Both the position numbers and the translations under genes were made by a program. This document shows, in pieces, positions 19,310 through 25,648 of a stretch of 25,648 nucleotides of DNA (the stretch's first letter is position 1; each line of letters starts with the position of its first letter). The notes below the pieces were generated by a model. That model was not told the DNA's origin. It saw only the letters and a list, made by a program, of their open reading frames with translations, and made no database searches. The stretch spans positions 1 to 25,648 of IMG/VR virus record IMGVR_UViG_3300045789_000617. One strand, 5' to 3'. Source of the stretch: a virus.

Positions 19310-19743
19310 GCGAACTAATCACAATGTACGAAAACAGTGTTGTTGTCACTCCAAAGAAAGAGTGCGCCGGATATAGTGCGTGGAGAGCAACATTCCAAAG
19401 CAGTGAAGCTGCCGCAAAGTCTGCATACGATGATGCCAGTAACCTGCATGATGATGTTTTAGTGCTTGAGCAAGCCAGAAGCCAAGACCAGGACAGGATT
19501 AAAACATTAGAAGCAGAGATTGCCGCACTTGAGCGCAAGGCCTTGATAATTAGCAAGGCCAACGAACAGCTTGTTGAGCGGTGCAAAGAAATTGATGAGC
19601 TGAAAGATATAAATTCACGGCTTTGTAATTTAATCAATTTAGGTTTTGGCAGCTCAGGCAGTTATAAAGATTGGAAGAAAGAGTTAAAGACGGTGTTATC
19701 AGAGTGGCTTGCTATCAGCAAAGGGGGCTCCAATGCTGGATAA
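19306..19743 (+). CDS. coiled-coil hypothetical protein
   Basis: 145 residues. The first ~35 are unassigned (NSVVVTPKKECAGYSAWRATFQ), then a coiled coil runs from about 40 to 110 (LVLEQARSQDQDRIKTLEAEIAALERKA...). A short C-terminal domain has GSYKDWKKELKTVLSEWLA. The family is not recognised. The start overlaps yopX by ATGA, with GGAGGTGAAATC as ribosome-binding site. Confidence 0.75.
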   Translation: MSELITMYENSVVVTPKKECAGYSAWRATFQSSEAAAKSAYDDASNLHDDVLVLEQARSQDQDRIKTLEAEIAALERKALIISKANEQLVERCKEIDELKDINSRLCNLINLGFGSSGSYKDWKKELKTVLSEWLAISKGGSNAG

Positions 19744-19837
19744 AGTATTCTTAATCTTTATAGGTATGTTTGTAGGTGCTTTCATTGAGCGCAACGACCT
19801 ATTTGCGCCGTTGCGCATTGCGATGGGGTTGGAGTAA
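19733..19837 (+). CDS. 34-residue single-TM micro-protein
   Basis: ATG at 19733 with the strong leader AAAGGGGGCTCCA, overlapping the previous gene by 11 bp and the next by TAATG. The first half is a hydrophobic helix (VFLIFIGMFVGAFI), then ERNDLFAPLRIAMG. It is likely an inner-membrane micropeptide. Unrecognised. Confidence 0.6.
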   Translation: MLDKVFLIFIGMFVGAFIERNDLFAPLRIAMGLE

Positions 19838-20121
19838 TGACTAAACCACTACACCCCACGGCTAGAAGCATTAAGACGGGGCAGGTTATTTATCTAATCT
19901 GTTACGAGTGGAATAGTCGTGATTACTGCATCCATTCAGTGAAGGTTATGGGGAAAAACTTCCCCTTTCCGTTAGAAGGTCAGATTGTTGATTTTGCGCC
20001 GGTTGATTGGTTGCGGCGCAGAATGGCCTCAAAAGAATACTGCTCAATGAAAATAGATTTCTTTCACTCTAAGAGAAAGGCTCTTTCTCGAATGAAACAG
20101 TTGCAGCGAGGTACTCTCTAA
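19837..20121 (+). CDS. 94-residue hypothetical protein
   Basis: A basic soluble protein with a beta-rich first half (GQVIYLICYEWNSRDYCIHSVKVMG) and a helical basic end (HSKRKALSRMKQLQRG). The end region, where an effector-like 'K/R-A-x-x-x-M/L' helix follows a SMKIDFF strand, recalls small phage proteins of unknown function. It overlaps the flanking genes by one base on both sides (TAATG). Confidence 0.72.
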   Translation: MTKPLHPTARSIKTGQVIYLICYEWNSRDYCIHSVKVMGKNFPFPLEGQIVDFAPVDWLRRRMASKEYCSMKIDFFHSKRKALSRMKQLQRGTL

Positions 20122-20606
20122 TGCAATCAATGGACTATTCGCTCGACTCAAAAACGATTATCGGTATCGACCCAGGCCAAAAGGGCGGCTTAGCTTCTGT
20201 AGGCGGTAGCAATGAAGCAACTCCAATGCCGTTGGCTGGTAAAGAATTAGATGCGTTGGCTATAGCTAATTGGATCAAAGAGCAAAACCCTGATTTGGTG
20301 GTGATTGAGAAAGTTCACTCAATGCCAAAGCAGGGCGTTTCCTCAACCTTCAAATTTGGTAAAGGCTACGGTATCGCAATTGGCGTTGTTCAGGCGCTCG
20401 GCATACCGCTAATATTTGTAACACCTCAAGCATGGAAAGGTCGCGTTCTTGCGGGAACAACAAAAGATAAGGCTGCTGCCGTTTCTTACGTGCGAAGCAA
20501 ATACCCGCACCTTTCTCTACTGGCTACGTCTCGTTCTAAAGTTCCACATGACGGAATGGCGGACGCTGTTTGTATTGCAGAGTATGGCCGCAAGGAGGTC
20601 TCATGA
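20121..20606 (+). CDS. RuvC-like Holliday junction resolvase
   Basis: 161 residues with the RNase H-fold resolvase set: D17 in IIGIDPGQKGG, E63 in VVIEKVHSM, and H143-D144 and D148 in HDGMADAVCIAEYG. The TFKFGKGYGIAIGVVQALGIPL segment between them is typical of phage RuvC-like enzymes. It would resolve branched recombination or replication intermediates before packaging, the job of Rap/NinG or RusA in other lambdoids. It overlaps the second HNH gene by ATGA. Confidence 0.92.
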   Translation: MQSMDYSLDSKTIIGIDPGQKGGLASVGGSNEATPMPLAGKELDALAIANWIKEQNPDLVVIEKVHSMPKQGVSSTFKFGKGYGIAIGVVQALGIPLIFVTPQAWKGRVLAGTTKDKAAAVSYVRSKYPHLSLLATSRSKVPHDGMADAVCIAEYGRKEVS

Positions 20607-21142
20607 AGTTGATTTCAGCAAGACAGCTCGAAGAGTGGAAGGAGGTTCCCGGCTTTGAGGAAATATATGAGGTTTCCACTACAGGAAGGGTTCGCTCTTT
20701 GGATCGAGTTGTTGATCATCCTGTTTCTATTAAAAAAACAGTTAGGGGTCGGGAGCTTAAGCCTGCTCGTAAAAAAAGTGGTTATTACCATGTGAATCTT
20801 CAAAAAGGTGGCAAACAGCACACTAAATACATTCATCGATTAGTTCTTGAGGTATTTGTGAGTCCATGCCCTGAAGGTATGGAGTGCCGGCACCTTGATG
20901 ATGATCAGTCAAATAATAATTTATCCAATCTTGAATGGGGCACTCATAAAGAGAACTGTCTTGATAGAAGTCTAAACCGTAAGAAAGGCTGGCGCTTAAC
21001 TGAATCAGATGCAAAAGAAATACTTGCTCAAAAGGGCAAGATGACACAAACAGCTCTAGCTAAGCGGTACGGAGTAACGCAAGCGGCTATATCAGCAATT
21101 CATAGAGGTTTCGCTTGGGGTCACTTAGAGGGGGCGGTATGA
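20603..21142 (+). CDS. HNH homing endonuclease (NUMOD4 + HNH_3)
   Basis: 179 residues from the ATG at 20603 (AAGGAGGTCTC leader). NUMOD4 is at about 8-35 (EEWKEVPGFEEIYEVSTTGRVRSL). The HNH_3 core is YYHVNLQKGGKQHTKYIHRLV ... GMECRHLDDDQSNNNLSNLEWGTHKENC, in which the usual central HH reads RHLDDD. A C-terminal helix-turn-helix follows (LTESDAKEILAQ ... TALAKRYGVTQAAISAIHRG). It sits between the resolvase and the Q-position gene with short overlaps. A second selfish nuclease in the same operon is notable. Confidence 0.9.
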   Translation: MKLISARQLEEWKEVPGFEEIYEVSTTGRVRSLDRVVDHPVSIKKTVRGRELKPARKKSGYYHVNLQKGGKQHTKYIHRLVLEVFVSPCPEGMECRHLDDDQSNNNLSNLEWGTHKENCLDRSLNRKKGWRLTESDAKEILAQKGKMTQTALAKRYGVTQAAISAIHRGFAWGHLEGAV

Positions 21143-21765
21143 GATATACATCAGCAAGAGCTGCGTGGCACGATTGCTTCTACTCTGGCGGTCAATCAAA
21201 GGCTGAAGCTTTTGAGGAGCAGTGCAAATTAGGCACGTATGTACAGCAAACAAGCAAGATAAATACGTGCCTTGTTGCTGTCCATCAAGCGCAGGCTGGT
21301 TTGATCCAGTCTGCAATCACCACATTGCCGCCACCGCTGCAGCTATTAGGTCACTGGTTATATGCGCCAGAAAACTTTATTCCCCAGGGCGCAGAGAACG
21401 CTATCTGGAAAATGATTGCCGTGCTTTGCGGTATTGATGATGAAGACTCTGACGAGTGGTATTTGATCCGCTGTTCTATGCACCGGTACCGAGAGCTGGC
21501 TTGGCAAAGGCCACAAGCCGCTTGCGCACTTAGATCGCCTAAGCAGATCAAAGAATGGCTGTTTCTTTATCACAATGTAGAGATTGATACTCGGCGTTGG
21601 GCGAGAAAGCAAAGCCATATATGGGATCGAGCAATAAAAAAAATAGACGAATTAGACAAAAAGCTTCTAACACCGGTAACTCATGCGCTAGTGATGGCTA
21701 ATGATGATATGGCGGATGAAAGCTATTTTGCATGGGATAGGCGCCTAGTTGCGTTGAGGGGGTAG
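21139..21765 (+). CDS. hypothetical protein in the antiterminator Q position
   Basis: 208 residues from ATG 21139 (overlap ATGA with the HNH gene, GGGGGCGGT leader). It is soluble and helical, with SARAAWHDCFYSGGQSKAEAFEEQC at the start, PLQLLGHWLYAPENF, IWKMIAVLCGIDDEDSDEWYLIRCSMHRYRELAWQRP, and WLFLYHNVEIDTRRWARKQS. I do not find a clear antitermQ signature. Position, just before a candidate late promoter with terminators, makes a late-gene regulator the leading guess. Confidence 0.6.
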   Translation: MRYTSARAAWHDCFYSGGQSKAEAFEEQCKLGTYVQQTSKINTCLVAVHQAQAGLIQSAITTLPPPLQLLGHWLYAPENFIPQGAENAIWKMIAVLCGIDDEDSDEWYLIRCSMHRYRELAWQRPQAACALRSPKQIKEWLFLYHNVEIDTRRWARKQSHIWDRAIKKIDELDKKLLTPVTHALVMANDDMADESYFAWDRRLVALRG

Positions 21766-21769
21766 TGAT

Positions 21770-22216
21770 ATGGAGTCGATTGAGTATTTTAGCAACACTA
21801 TAGCTAAAGACTTCTTTTTAATGTGCGCGGGACAAAAGATTGGTCGCGGGGCTTCTAGAGAGGTGTTTGAGTGGAAGCCAAACCCAGAGTATGTCGTAAA
21901 AATAGAACTGAGCAAGCAATCATTTAGTAACGCTATGGAGTGGGATGTTTGGTCGAGAGTTCAAGGGACGAATATAGAAAAATGGTTTGCTCCGTGTGTT
22001 TCTATTAGCGACTGCGGGACCGTCATGCTTCAGAAAAAAACAAACGCTCGACTCGAAAGCGAATACCCAAGAAAGATACCTCGGTTCTTTACTGATACTA
22101 AGTATGGAAATTTCGGTTTCATTGGTGATCAGCTGGTATGTCATGACTACGGCATTAATCTTTTGATGGAATATGGAATGAACGAAAAGCTGAAGAAAGC
22201 AGAGTGGTGGAAGTAA
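21770..22216 (+). CDS. minimal protein-kinase-like protein
   Basis: 148 residues that preserve kinase landmarks in compressed form: a Gly-rich loop GQKIGRGASREVF (21-33), VVK with Lys44, Glu57 in a following helix, a hinge-like VMLQKKTNAR, the catalytic-loop pattern D109-T-K-Y-G-N114 (compare HRDLKxxN), and D126-Y-G128 in place of DFG. The C-lobe after DYG is only ~20 residues, so no substrate-binding lobe remains. It could be a tiny phage kinase, an ATP-binding pseudokinase or a degenerate phosphotransferase. It lies between the Q-position gene and another unknown, in the same operon. Confidence 0.6.
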   Translation: MESIEYFSNTIAKDFFLMCAGQKIGRGASREVFEWKPNPEYVVKIELSKQSFSNAMEWDVWSRVQGTNIEKWFAPCVSISDCGTVMLQKKTNARLESEYPRKIPRFFTDTKYGNFGFIGDQLVCHDYGINLLMEYGMNEKLKKAEWWK

Positions 22217-22641
22217 TGACTGAGAAGCGCACATTTGACGACATAGTTGATGATATCCGTGAGCATACTGTTGAGCACAAAGAGCAATATATCGATGTGC
22301 CACCGTTTAAGCTAACCAAGCAGGATGCGGTAATTGCCTTTAGCATGCTCAATGAAATGAACAAGCAGCTATTAAATCAGATTGCTGATGCCGTTTTAGA
22401 TGGTGCAATTAATTCAGCGATTAACGATGATGATTATTCTTACTTCGCACGAATGTTAAGAGGGGAAATGGTTTTAATGGGTGTTGCTTTATCTGCTGGA
22501 TGGGGAGAACGACAGACTGTAACTGGGCAAACTGAAGAGCAGGTAAGGTATTTTGTTGATAGTATGGGCTCGGATCCTAATGATTGCATGATTCTGCAGT
22601 CTGCGGGGCGATATGTAACAACGGCAATGGATTATAGGTAG
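22216..22641 (+). CDS. hypothetical protein at the end of the early right operon
   Basis: 141 residues, acidic, mainly helical. Segments are FDDIVDDIREHTVEHKEQY, KQDAVIAFSMLNEMNKQLLNQIADAVLDGAINSAI, MLRGEMVLMGVALSAGWGERQ and a C-terminal NDCMILQSAGRYVTTAM. Unrecognised. It starts by TAATG overlap with the kinase-like gene, so the pair is coupled. Its stop lies about 15 bp before the candidate late promoter. Confidence 0.7.
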   Translation: MTEKRTFDDIVDDIREHTVEHKEQYIDVPPFKLTKQDAVIAFSMLNEMNKQLLNQIADAVLDGAINSAINDDDYSYFARMLRGEMVLMGVALSAGWGERQTVTGQTEEQVRYFVDSMGSDPNDCMILQSAGRYVTTAMDYR

Positions 22642-22654
22642 CAAGATGAAAAGC

Positions 22655-22683
22655 TTGACATGACTGGCCCGTTTTCCTAATCT
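22655..22683 (+). promoter_or_regulatory. candidate late promoter (PR'-like)
   Basis: A perfect -35 TTGACA (22655-22660), a 17-bp spacer and a weak -10 TAATCT (22678-22683). Two terminators begin only a few bases after the expected start point, the arrangement of lambda PR' and tR', where Q must modify polymerase for late genes to be read. Confidence 0.5.
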
Positions 22684-22694
22684 AACCCCAAGAT

Positions 22695-22727
22695 ACCGTC
22701 ACTGCCCTCAAGCACTGGCGGTTTTTT
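22695..22727 (+). terminator. tandem terminator 1
   Basis: Stem ACCGTCA (22695-22701) / TGGCGGT (22716-22722, one T-G pair) followed by TTTTTT. It lies directly behind the candidate late promoter. Confidence 0.8.
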
Positions 22728-22736
22728 CGTTTCAAG

Positions 22737-22759
22737 GCCTCGCATTTGCGGGGCTTTTT
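22737..22759 (+). terminator. tandem terminator 2
   Basis: Stem GCCTCGC (22737-22743) / GCGGGGC (22748-22754), loop ATTT, then TTTTTC. A second stop 10 bp after the first makes this a strong barrier between early and late genes. Confidence 0.85.
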
Positions 22760-22942
22760 CATTTCCGTTATCCGAAAGCGCATACCAACCCGTCCCGATC
22801 TCCCGATCATTCAGTTGTCCAACTGCGGTGTGCGCTCCCGAATAACCATTTTTCCGACTAGCCAGCCGTGAGGCTCGCAAACTTGGAATCCGGCTAGGCT
22901 AGCTGTGAAGCTCCCAGGGCCGGAACCCACAAAAGGCATCCT
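22760..22942 (+). other. untranslated leader of the lysis genes with alternative stems
   Basis: About 180 bp without a gene. It holds a 14-bp palindrome CAGTTG-TC-CAACTG (22812-22825), a tandem CCCGATC repeat (about 22795-22809), and CTAGCCAGCC (22858-22867), which can pair with GGCTAGGCTAG (22892-22902) or, in part, with the nearer GGCT (22872-22875). A leftward frame through the terminators is not accepted. Confidence 0.5.
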
Positions 22943-23359
22943 ATGAATAATCATGTTCGTTTAGTTCGGTTTGCATACATGCCGACAGCAACGCTAGGGC
23001 GTTTGCATCTACCTAATGGCGAAATACTCATAACAGTTGAACGTCATTGGGAAAGTAATAAACCCAACGTCAGCTGCATTCCTGAAGGTATTTACCAGTG
23101 TAAGCCATTTAGCGGTGCCAAATATAAAGACGTTTTTCAGGTTATGGATGTGCCTAATCGCTCATACATTTTGTTCCATGCTGCCAATTATCCTGAGCAA
23201 CTAAAGGGGTGTATTGCGCCGGGTTTGGCATTAATCCCTTATCAATCATCGAAGCAGGGTGTTCAAAATAGCCGCGCAGCAATTGAGCGACTTAGAGCAG
23301 CAGTACCGAAAGAAGGCTTTGAGTTAGAAATTACGCATTTCGTACCGGAGTACCCATGA
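22943..23359 (+). CDS. DUF5675 family protein in the lysis module
   Basis: 138 residues. The DUF5675 plan is visible: ATLGRLHLPNGEILITVERHW, SCIPEGIYQCKPFSG, YKDVFQVMDVPNRSYILFHAANYPEQLKGCIAPGLAL. The His in LFHAANYP and the following Cys in KGCIAPG resemble the HxxN...GC pair of L,D-transpeptidase-like folds, which suggests action on peptidoglycan. It is first in a four-gene late block ending in holin and terminases, where an endolysin is expected, and no other endolysin is seen in the window. No signal peptide. It overlaps the next gene by ATGA. Confidence 0.78.
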   Translation: MNNHVRLVRFAYMPTATLGRLHLPNGEILITVERHWESNKPNVSCIPEGIYQCKPFSGAKYKDVFQVMDVPNRSYILFHAANYPEQLKGCIAPGLALIPYQSSKQGVQNSRAAIERLRAAVPKEGFELEITHFVPEYP

Positions 23360-23613
23360 GCGACAAAATAGCGCAAGGATGGCATGTGGATAAAACGGTA
23401 TCAATTAGCCACTTGCTTACTACGGTGACAATGCTGATTGCTGTCACGCTGTATCTCGCTGATCAAGACAAGCGAATTGCTGAGAACTCAAACAATATTA
23501 AGCACAACTCGACAAGCATTCAGAAGCAAGAGGATCGGACGAACCGGGCTCTTGATTCTATTGACAATAAACTGGAACGATTAACTCAAATACTGCTGAG
23601 GCGCGAAATATGA
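23356..23613 (+). CDS. one-TM coiled-coil lysis accessory protein
   Basis: 85 residues: a short N-terminus (KIAQGWHVDKTVSISH), one membrane helix at about 20-36 (LLTTVTMLIAVTLYLA), then a coiled coil (DKRIAENSNNIKHNSTSIQKQEDRTNRALDSIDNKLERL). This matches small phage proteins usually found between endolysin and holin genes, with a plan like an inner-membrane spanin or a Mu gp22-type protein. The function is unproven. ATGA overlaps link it to both neighbours. Confidence 0.7.
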   Translation: MSDKIAQGWHVDKTVSISHLLTTVTMLIAVTLYLADQDKRIAENSNNIKHNSTSIQKQEDRTNRALDSIDNKLERLTQILLRREI

Positions 23614-24164
23614 CGTGGTTAAAAAAGGTTTCAGAGTATGCACCGGACATCGCTGCAGCAATTGCAACCGGTGGCACCAGTGTTATTGCATCAACCGCTT
23701 TGCGTATTGCAGCTAAAGAATTAACAGGTGACGAGGGTGCCTCTGCATTCTCCATTGCCCACGCTGCTGAAAACGCCACAGCCGAGCAACTAACAGCACT
23801 AACAAAAGCAAATAACGACTTTAAAGTCTCAATCGAAAGCCTTGATGTTGAGCGTTTAAAGACAGTCAATCAAACAATGCAGGTTGAGGCGACAGCAGAG
23901 AAATGGTGGCAGTCAGCATGGCGACCATTTTGGGGTTTTGTCTCAGCTCTAGCGTTTTTAGGTCTGGTTGTCGCTGTTGGTATCCTAGCAAATGAAGCTA
24001 TACAAAAAGGAAATCAGAACGCGATGGTTATGATTCCTCAGCTTATCTCTTCTGCCACAATGCTTTTTGGTATACCGGCTGCAATTCTGGGAGTTGCTTC
24101 TTGGCATAGAGGTAAAGAAAAGCGCATTAAGGCTGGCGAAATTCCTACACCAGACAAAACCTAG
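23610..24164 (+). CDS. 3TM-type holin
   Basis: 184 residues. The N-terminal half is soluble, with an Ala-rich amphipathic helix (IAAAIATGGTSVIASTALRIAAKEL) and a charged stretch; then W-W-Q-S-A-W-R-P introduces two strong membrane helices (FWGFVSALAFLGLVVAVGILA and MLFGIPAAILGVASW). This is the pattern of the holin_3TM family (GTA-type holins), in which the WR-P box precedes the helices. It would form the membrane lesion that frees or activates the lysis enzyme. The basic C-terminus (HRGKEKRIK) should stay cytoplasmic. Confidence 0.88.
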   Translation: MTWLKKVSEYAPDIAAAIATGGTSVIASTALRIAAKELTGDEGASAFSIAHAAENATAEQLTALTKANNDFKVSIESLDVERLKTVNQTMQVEATAEKWWQSAWRPFWGFVSALAFLGLVVAVGILANEAIQKGNQNAMVMIPQLISSATMLFGIPAAILGVASWHRGKEKRIKAGEIPTPDKT

Positions 24165-24201
24165 CTAGATTCCCACTAGCTGCCTGAGAGAGGCCGCTAC
24201 C

Positions 24202-24738
24202 ATGAGTAAGAAATTCACCTGGACTCCATTGAGAGAGGAGTTCTGTAGGCAGATGCTTGTTTGTAACTTTGTTGCAACGGATGCCTACAAAGCTGCAGGC
24301 GGTAAAGCTAAGCACCCTGACCAAGCAGCAGAGCAGATCTATAAAATCCCGCAGGTAAAGCAACGCATTGAAGAGTTAAAGGCTGAGCGCTGCGAGAGAA
24401 CCAAAGTAGATGCTGACTATGTTTTGAATCGGCACTATGAGATCGATCAAATGGATTTCATTGATATTTTGAATGATGATTTTTCATTTAAGCCGATTAA
24501 CAAGTGGCCTAAAATTTTCCGTCAGTTCCTGAATGGCTTTGATCTGGCCGAGTTCTATGACGGTAAAGGTGATGATCGAGAGATCGCCGGCGTTCTAAAA
24601 AAGATTAAATGGCCGGACAAGCTTAAGAATCTTGAGCTGCTTGGTAAACACACTTCAGTCCAGGCTTATAGCGATAAGCTGGAGCTTGAAGCAGGTAAAT
24701 CGCTTGCTGAGTTAATGCGCGAAGTGGCCAAGGAGTGA
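24202..24738 (+). CDS. terS: terminase small subunit
   Basis: 178 residues matching the Terminase_2 family: N-terminal helix-turn-helix (TPLREEFCRQMLVCNFVATDAYKAAGGKAKHPDQAAEQIYKIPQVKQRIEELKAER), then VDADYVLNRHYEIDQMDFIDILND and C-terminal KNLELLGKHTSVQAYSDKLE. It recognises the packaging site and regulates the large subunit. The ribosome-binding region reads GAGAGAGGCCGCTACC. The stop overlaps the large-subunit start as GTGA. Confidence 0.93.
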   Translation: MSKKFTWTPLREEFCRQMLVCNFVATDAYKAAGGKAKHPDQAAEQIYKIPQVKQRIEELKAERCERTKVDADYVLNRHYEIDQMDFIDILNDDFSFKPINKWPKIFRQFLNGFDLAEFYDGKGDDREIAGVLKKIKWPDKLKNLELLGKHTSVQAYSDKLELEAGKSLAELMREVAKE

Positions 24739-25648
24739 GTCCAGCCATTGAAATGGCTTTGGCAGAGAAGTACCTGCGAATGCATGAGACTGGTGAATTA
24801 ACGGAGCCAGCGGATATTATTCGTGCTCTCTCGCTTTGCTGGTTTAGATTGAACGCGCTTTATAAGATTAAGGATAAGAACGGTAAGGTTATCCGCTTTA
24901 GGCCCAACGAGGCTCAAAGAGAGCTTTATAAGAGCGGTCATCTACGCGACATAATTCTAAAAGCTAGGCAGTTAGGCTTTACAACTTTTGTAATGATCTT
25001 CTGTCTTGATAGTTGCTTGTTTACTGACAACTACAGCGCTGGCTGTATTGCGCATAACGAGAAGTCCGCAAAAAGTATCTTCAGGTCTAAGGTTAAATTT
25101 GCCTATACACATATAGGCAATGCCTGGTTGCAGATATTTAAAAGCATTGGGCTGAAGTTTCCTACACCGGTTAATGATCGTGACAACGGTTATGTATTCG
25201 ATAACGGTTCGAGTATTCATGTAAGCACCGGTTATCGTGGCGATACGCTTCAGCACTTGCATGTTTCTGAGTTTGGCAAGATATGCCGAATGTATCCAGA
25301 TCGTGCGCAGGAGATCGTAACCGGTGCGTTCGAGGCTGTAGGCATAGAAGGCAGGCTAACAATTGAAAGCACTGCAGAAGGGCGTGAGGGTTACTTTTAC
25401 TCTTATTGCGAAAACGCCAGAAATCTAATTCTTTCTGGCAAGAAGCCAACGCTTTTAGACTTTATGTTCCATTTCTTCCCTTGGTGGAGGGATCCTAGCT
25501 ATGTGCTTGAGGGTGATGATGTTGTTATCCCTCAGCACCTTGCTGATTACTTTGAAGAACTAAAAGTAAATCACGGCATTGAGCTAACTCAGTTACAAAA
25601 GAATTGGTACGCGAAGAAAGCTGAAACGCTCATGGATGACATGAAGCG
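24735..25648 (+). CDS. terL: terminase large subunit (partial, runs off the window)
   Basis: The frame from GTG 24735 is open to the last base: ~304 codons of a gene usually 450-600 long. It has the packaging ATPase motifs: Walker A-like LKARQLGFTT (the Arg/Gly form common in TerL), the adenine-binding Gln in NEAQRELYKSGH, Walker B LHVSEFGK, and coupling motif IESTAEG. The nuclease domain lies beyond the window. GTG overlaps the small-subunit stop, but AAGGA abuts it too closely; an in-frame ATG at 24753 is the alternative start. Confidence 0.92.
   Translation, partial: MSPAIEMALAEKYLRMHETGELTEPADIIRALSLCWFRLNALYKIKDKNGKVIRFRPNEAQRELYKSGHLRDIILKARQLGFTTFVMIFCLDSCLFTDNYSAGCIAHNEKSAKSIFRSKVKFAYTHIGNAWLQIFKSIGLKFPTPVNDRDNGYVFDNGSSIHVSTGYRGDTLQHLHVSEFGKICRMYPDRAQEIVTGAFEAVGIEGRLTIESTAEGREGYFYSYCENARNLILSGKKPTLLDFMFHFFPWWRDPSYVLEGDDVVIPQHLADYFEELKVNHGIELTQLQKNWYAKKAETLMDDMK

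Noticed and set aside
22677-22880. 67-codon leftward frame between early and late genes
   Set aside because: It crosses both tandem terminators and lies antisense to the candidate late leader.
24972-25449. Two leftward frames over the right end
   Set aside because: Both are antisense to the large terminase, whose ATPase motifs are clear.

Overview
The window is the left three-quarters of a lambda-like (lambdoid) temperate prophage in a gammaproteobacterium. A tRNA-Ser(GGA) gene at the left edge is the likely integration site, and the phage integrase lies just inside it, pointing at the tRNA. No host protein-coding gene is visible, so the host cannot be named. Moderate GC, the Bet/YqaJ, NinB, Ref and SSB style of the genes, and integron-like repeats fit a marine or environmental gammaproteobacterium, but this is inference.

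Layout. (1) 35-1608: tRNA-Ser, integrase and excisionase. (2) 1609-3243: six very small leftward genes separated by five short imperfect inverted repeats that look like integron attC sites. (3) 3596-9293: the leftward early operon, with a DUF2303 protein, several unknowns, a DnaQ-like exonuclease, a YqaJ-type exonuclease with a long coiled-coil tail, a Bet recombinase and small proteins. It is driven by a clear PL promoter (9322-9350) covered by operators. (4) 9436-12423: the immunity region. It holds two leftward unknown genes, a palindrome-rich intergenic region, two exported small proteins apparently co-transcribed with the CI repressor, and the divergent PRM/PR promoters with the same operator type (ATAAC-N4-GTTAT). 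(5) 12457-14600: the rightward early start, with Cro, a ribbon-helix-helix protein in the cII position, a terminator, a tRNA-Arg(UCU), a highly structured noncoding stretch with repeated GGAC motifs, and a T5orf172 (GIY-YIG-type) protein. (6) 14600-22641: replication O-like initiator with an internal iteron origin, P-like helicase loader, SSB, NinB, Ref, two HNH homing endonucleases, zinc-ribbon proteins, YopX, a RuvC-like resolvase, an unknown in the antiterminator-Q position, a minimal kinase-like protein and unknowns. (7) 22655-22942: a candidate late promoter followed by two tandem terminators. (8) 22943-25648: a lysis-region DUF5675 protein, a one-TM coiled-coil protein, a 3TM holin, and the small and large terminase subunits. 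The large subunit runs off the window.

How it works together. CI holds PL and PR off through repeated operators and is expressed from PRM together with two exported proteins. On induction, PL gives recombination (Bet, exonucleases) and excision, while PR gives Cro, replication and Holliday-junction functions. A Q-like factor would then read through the tandem terminators into lysis and packaging.

Most unusual points: the attC-like cassette array inside the prophage left arm; a multi-hairpin RNA whose loops carry the GGAC motif that also forms many of this phage's ribosome-binding sites; repressor-linked exported proteins; and a 148-residue protein that keeps the main kinase motifs.
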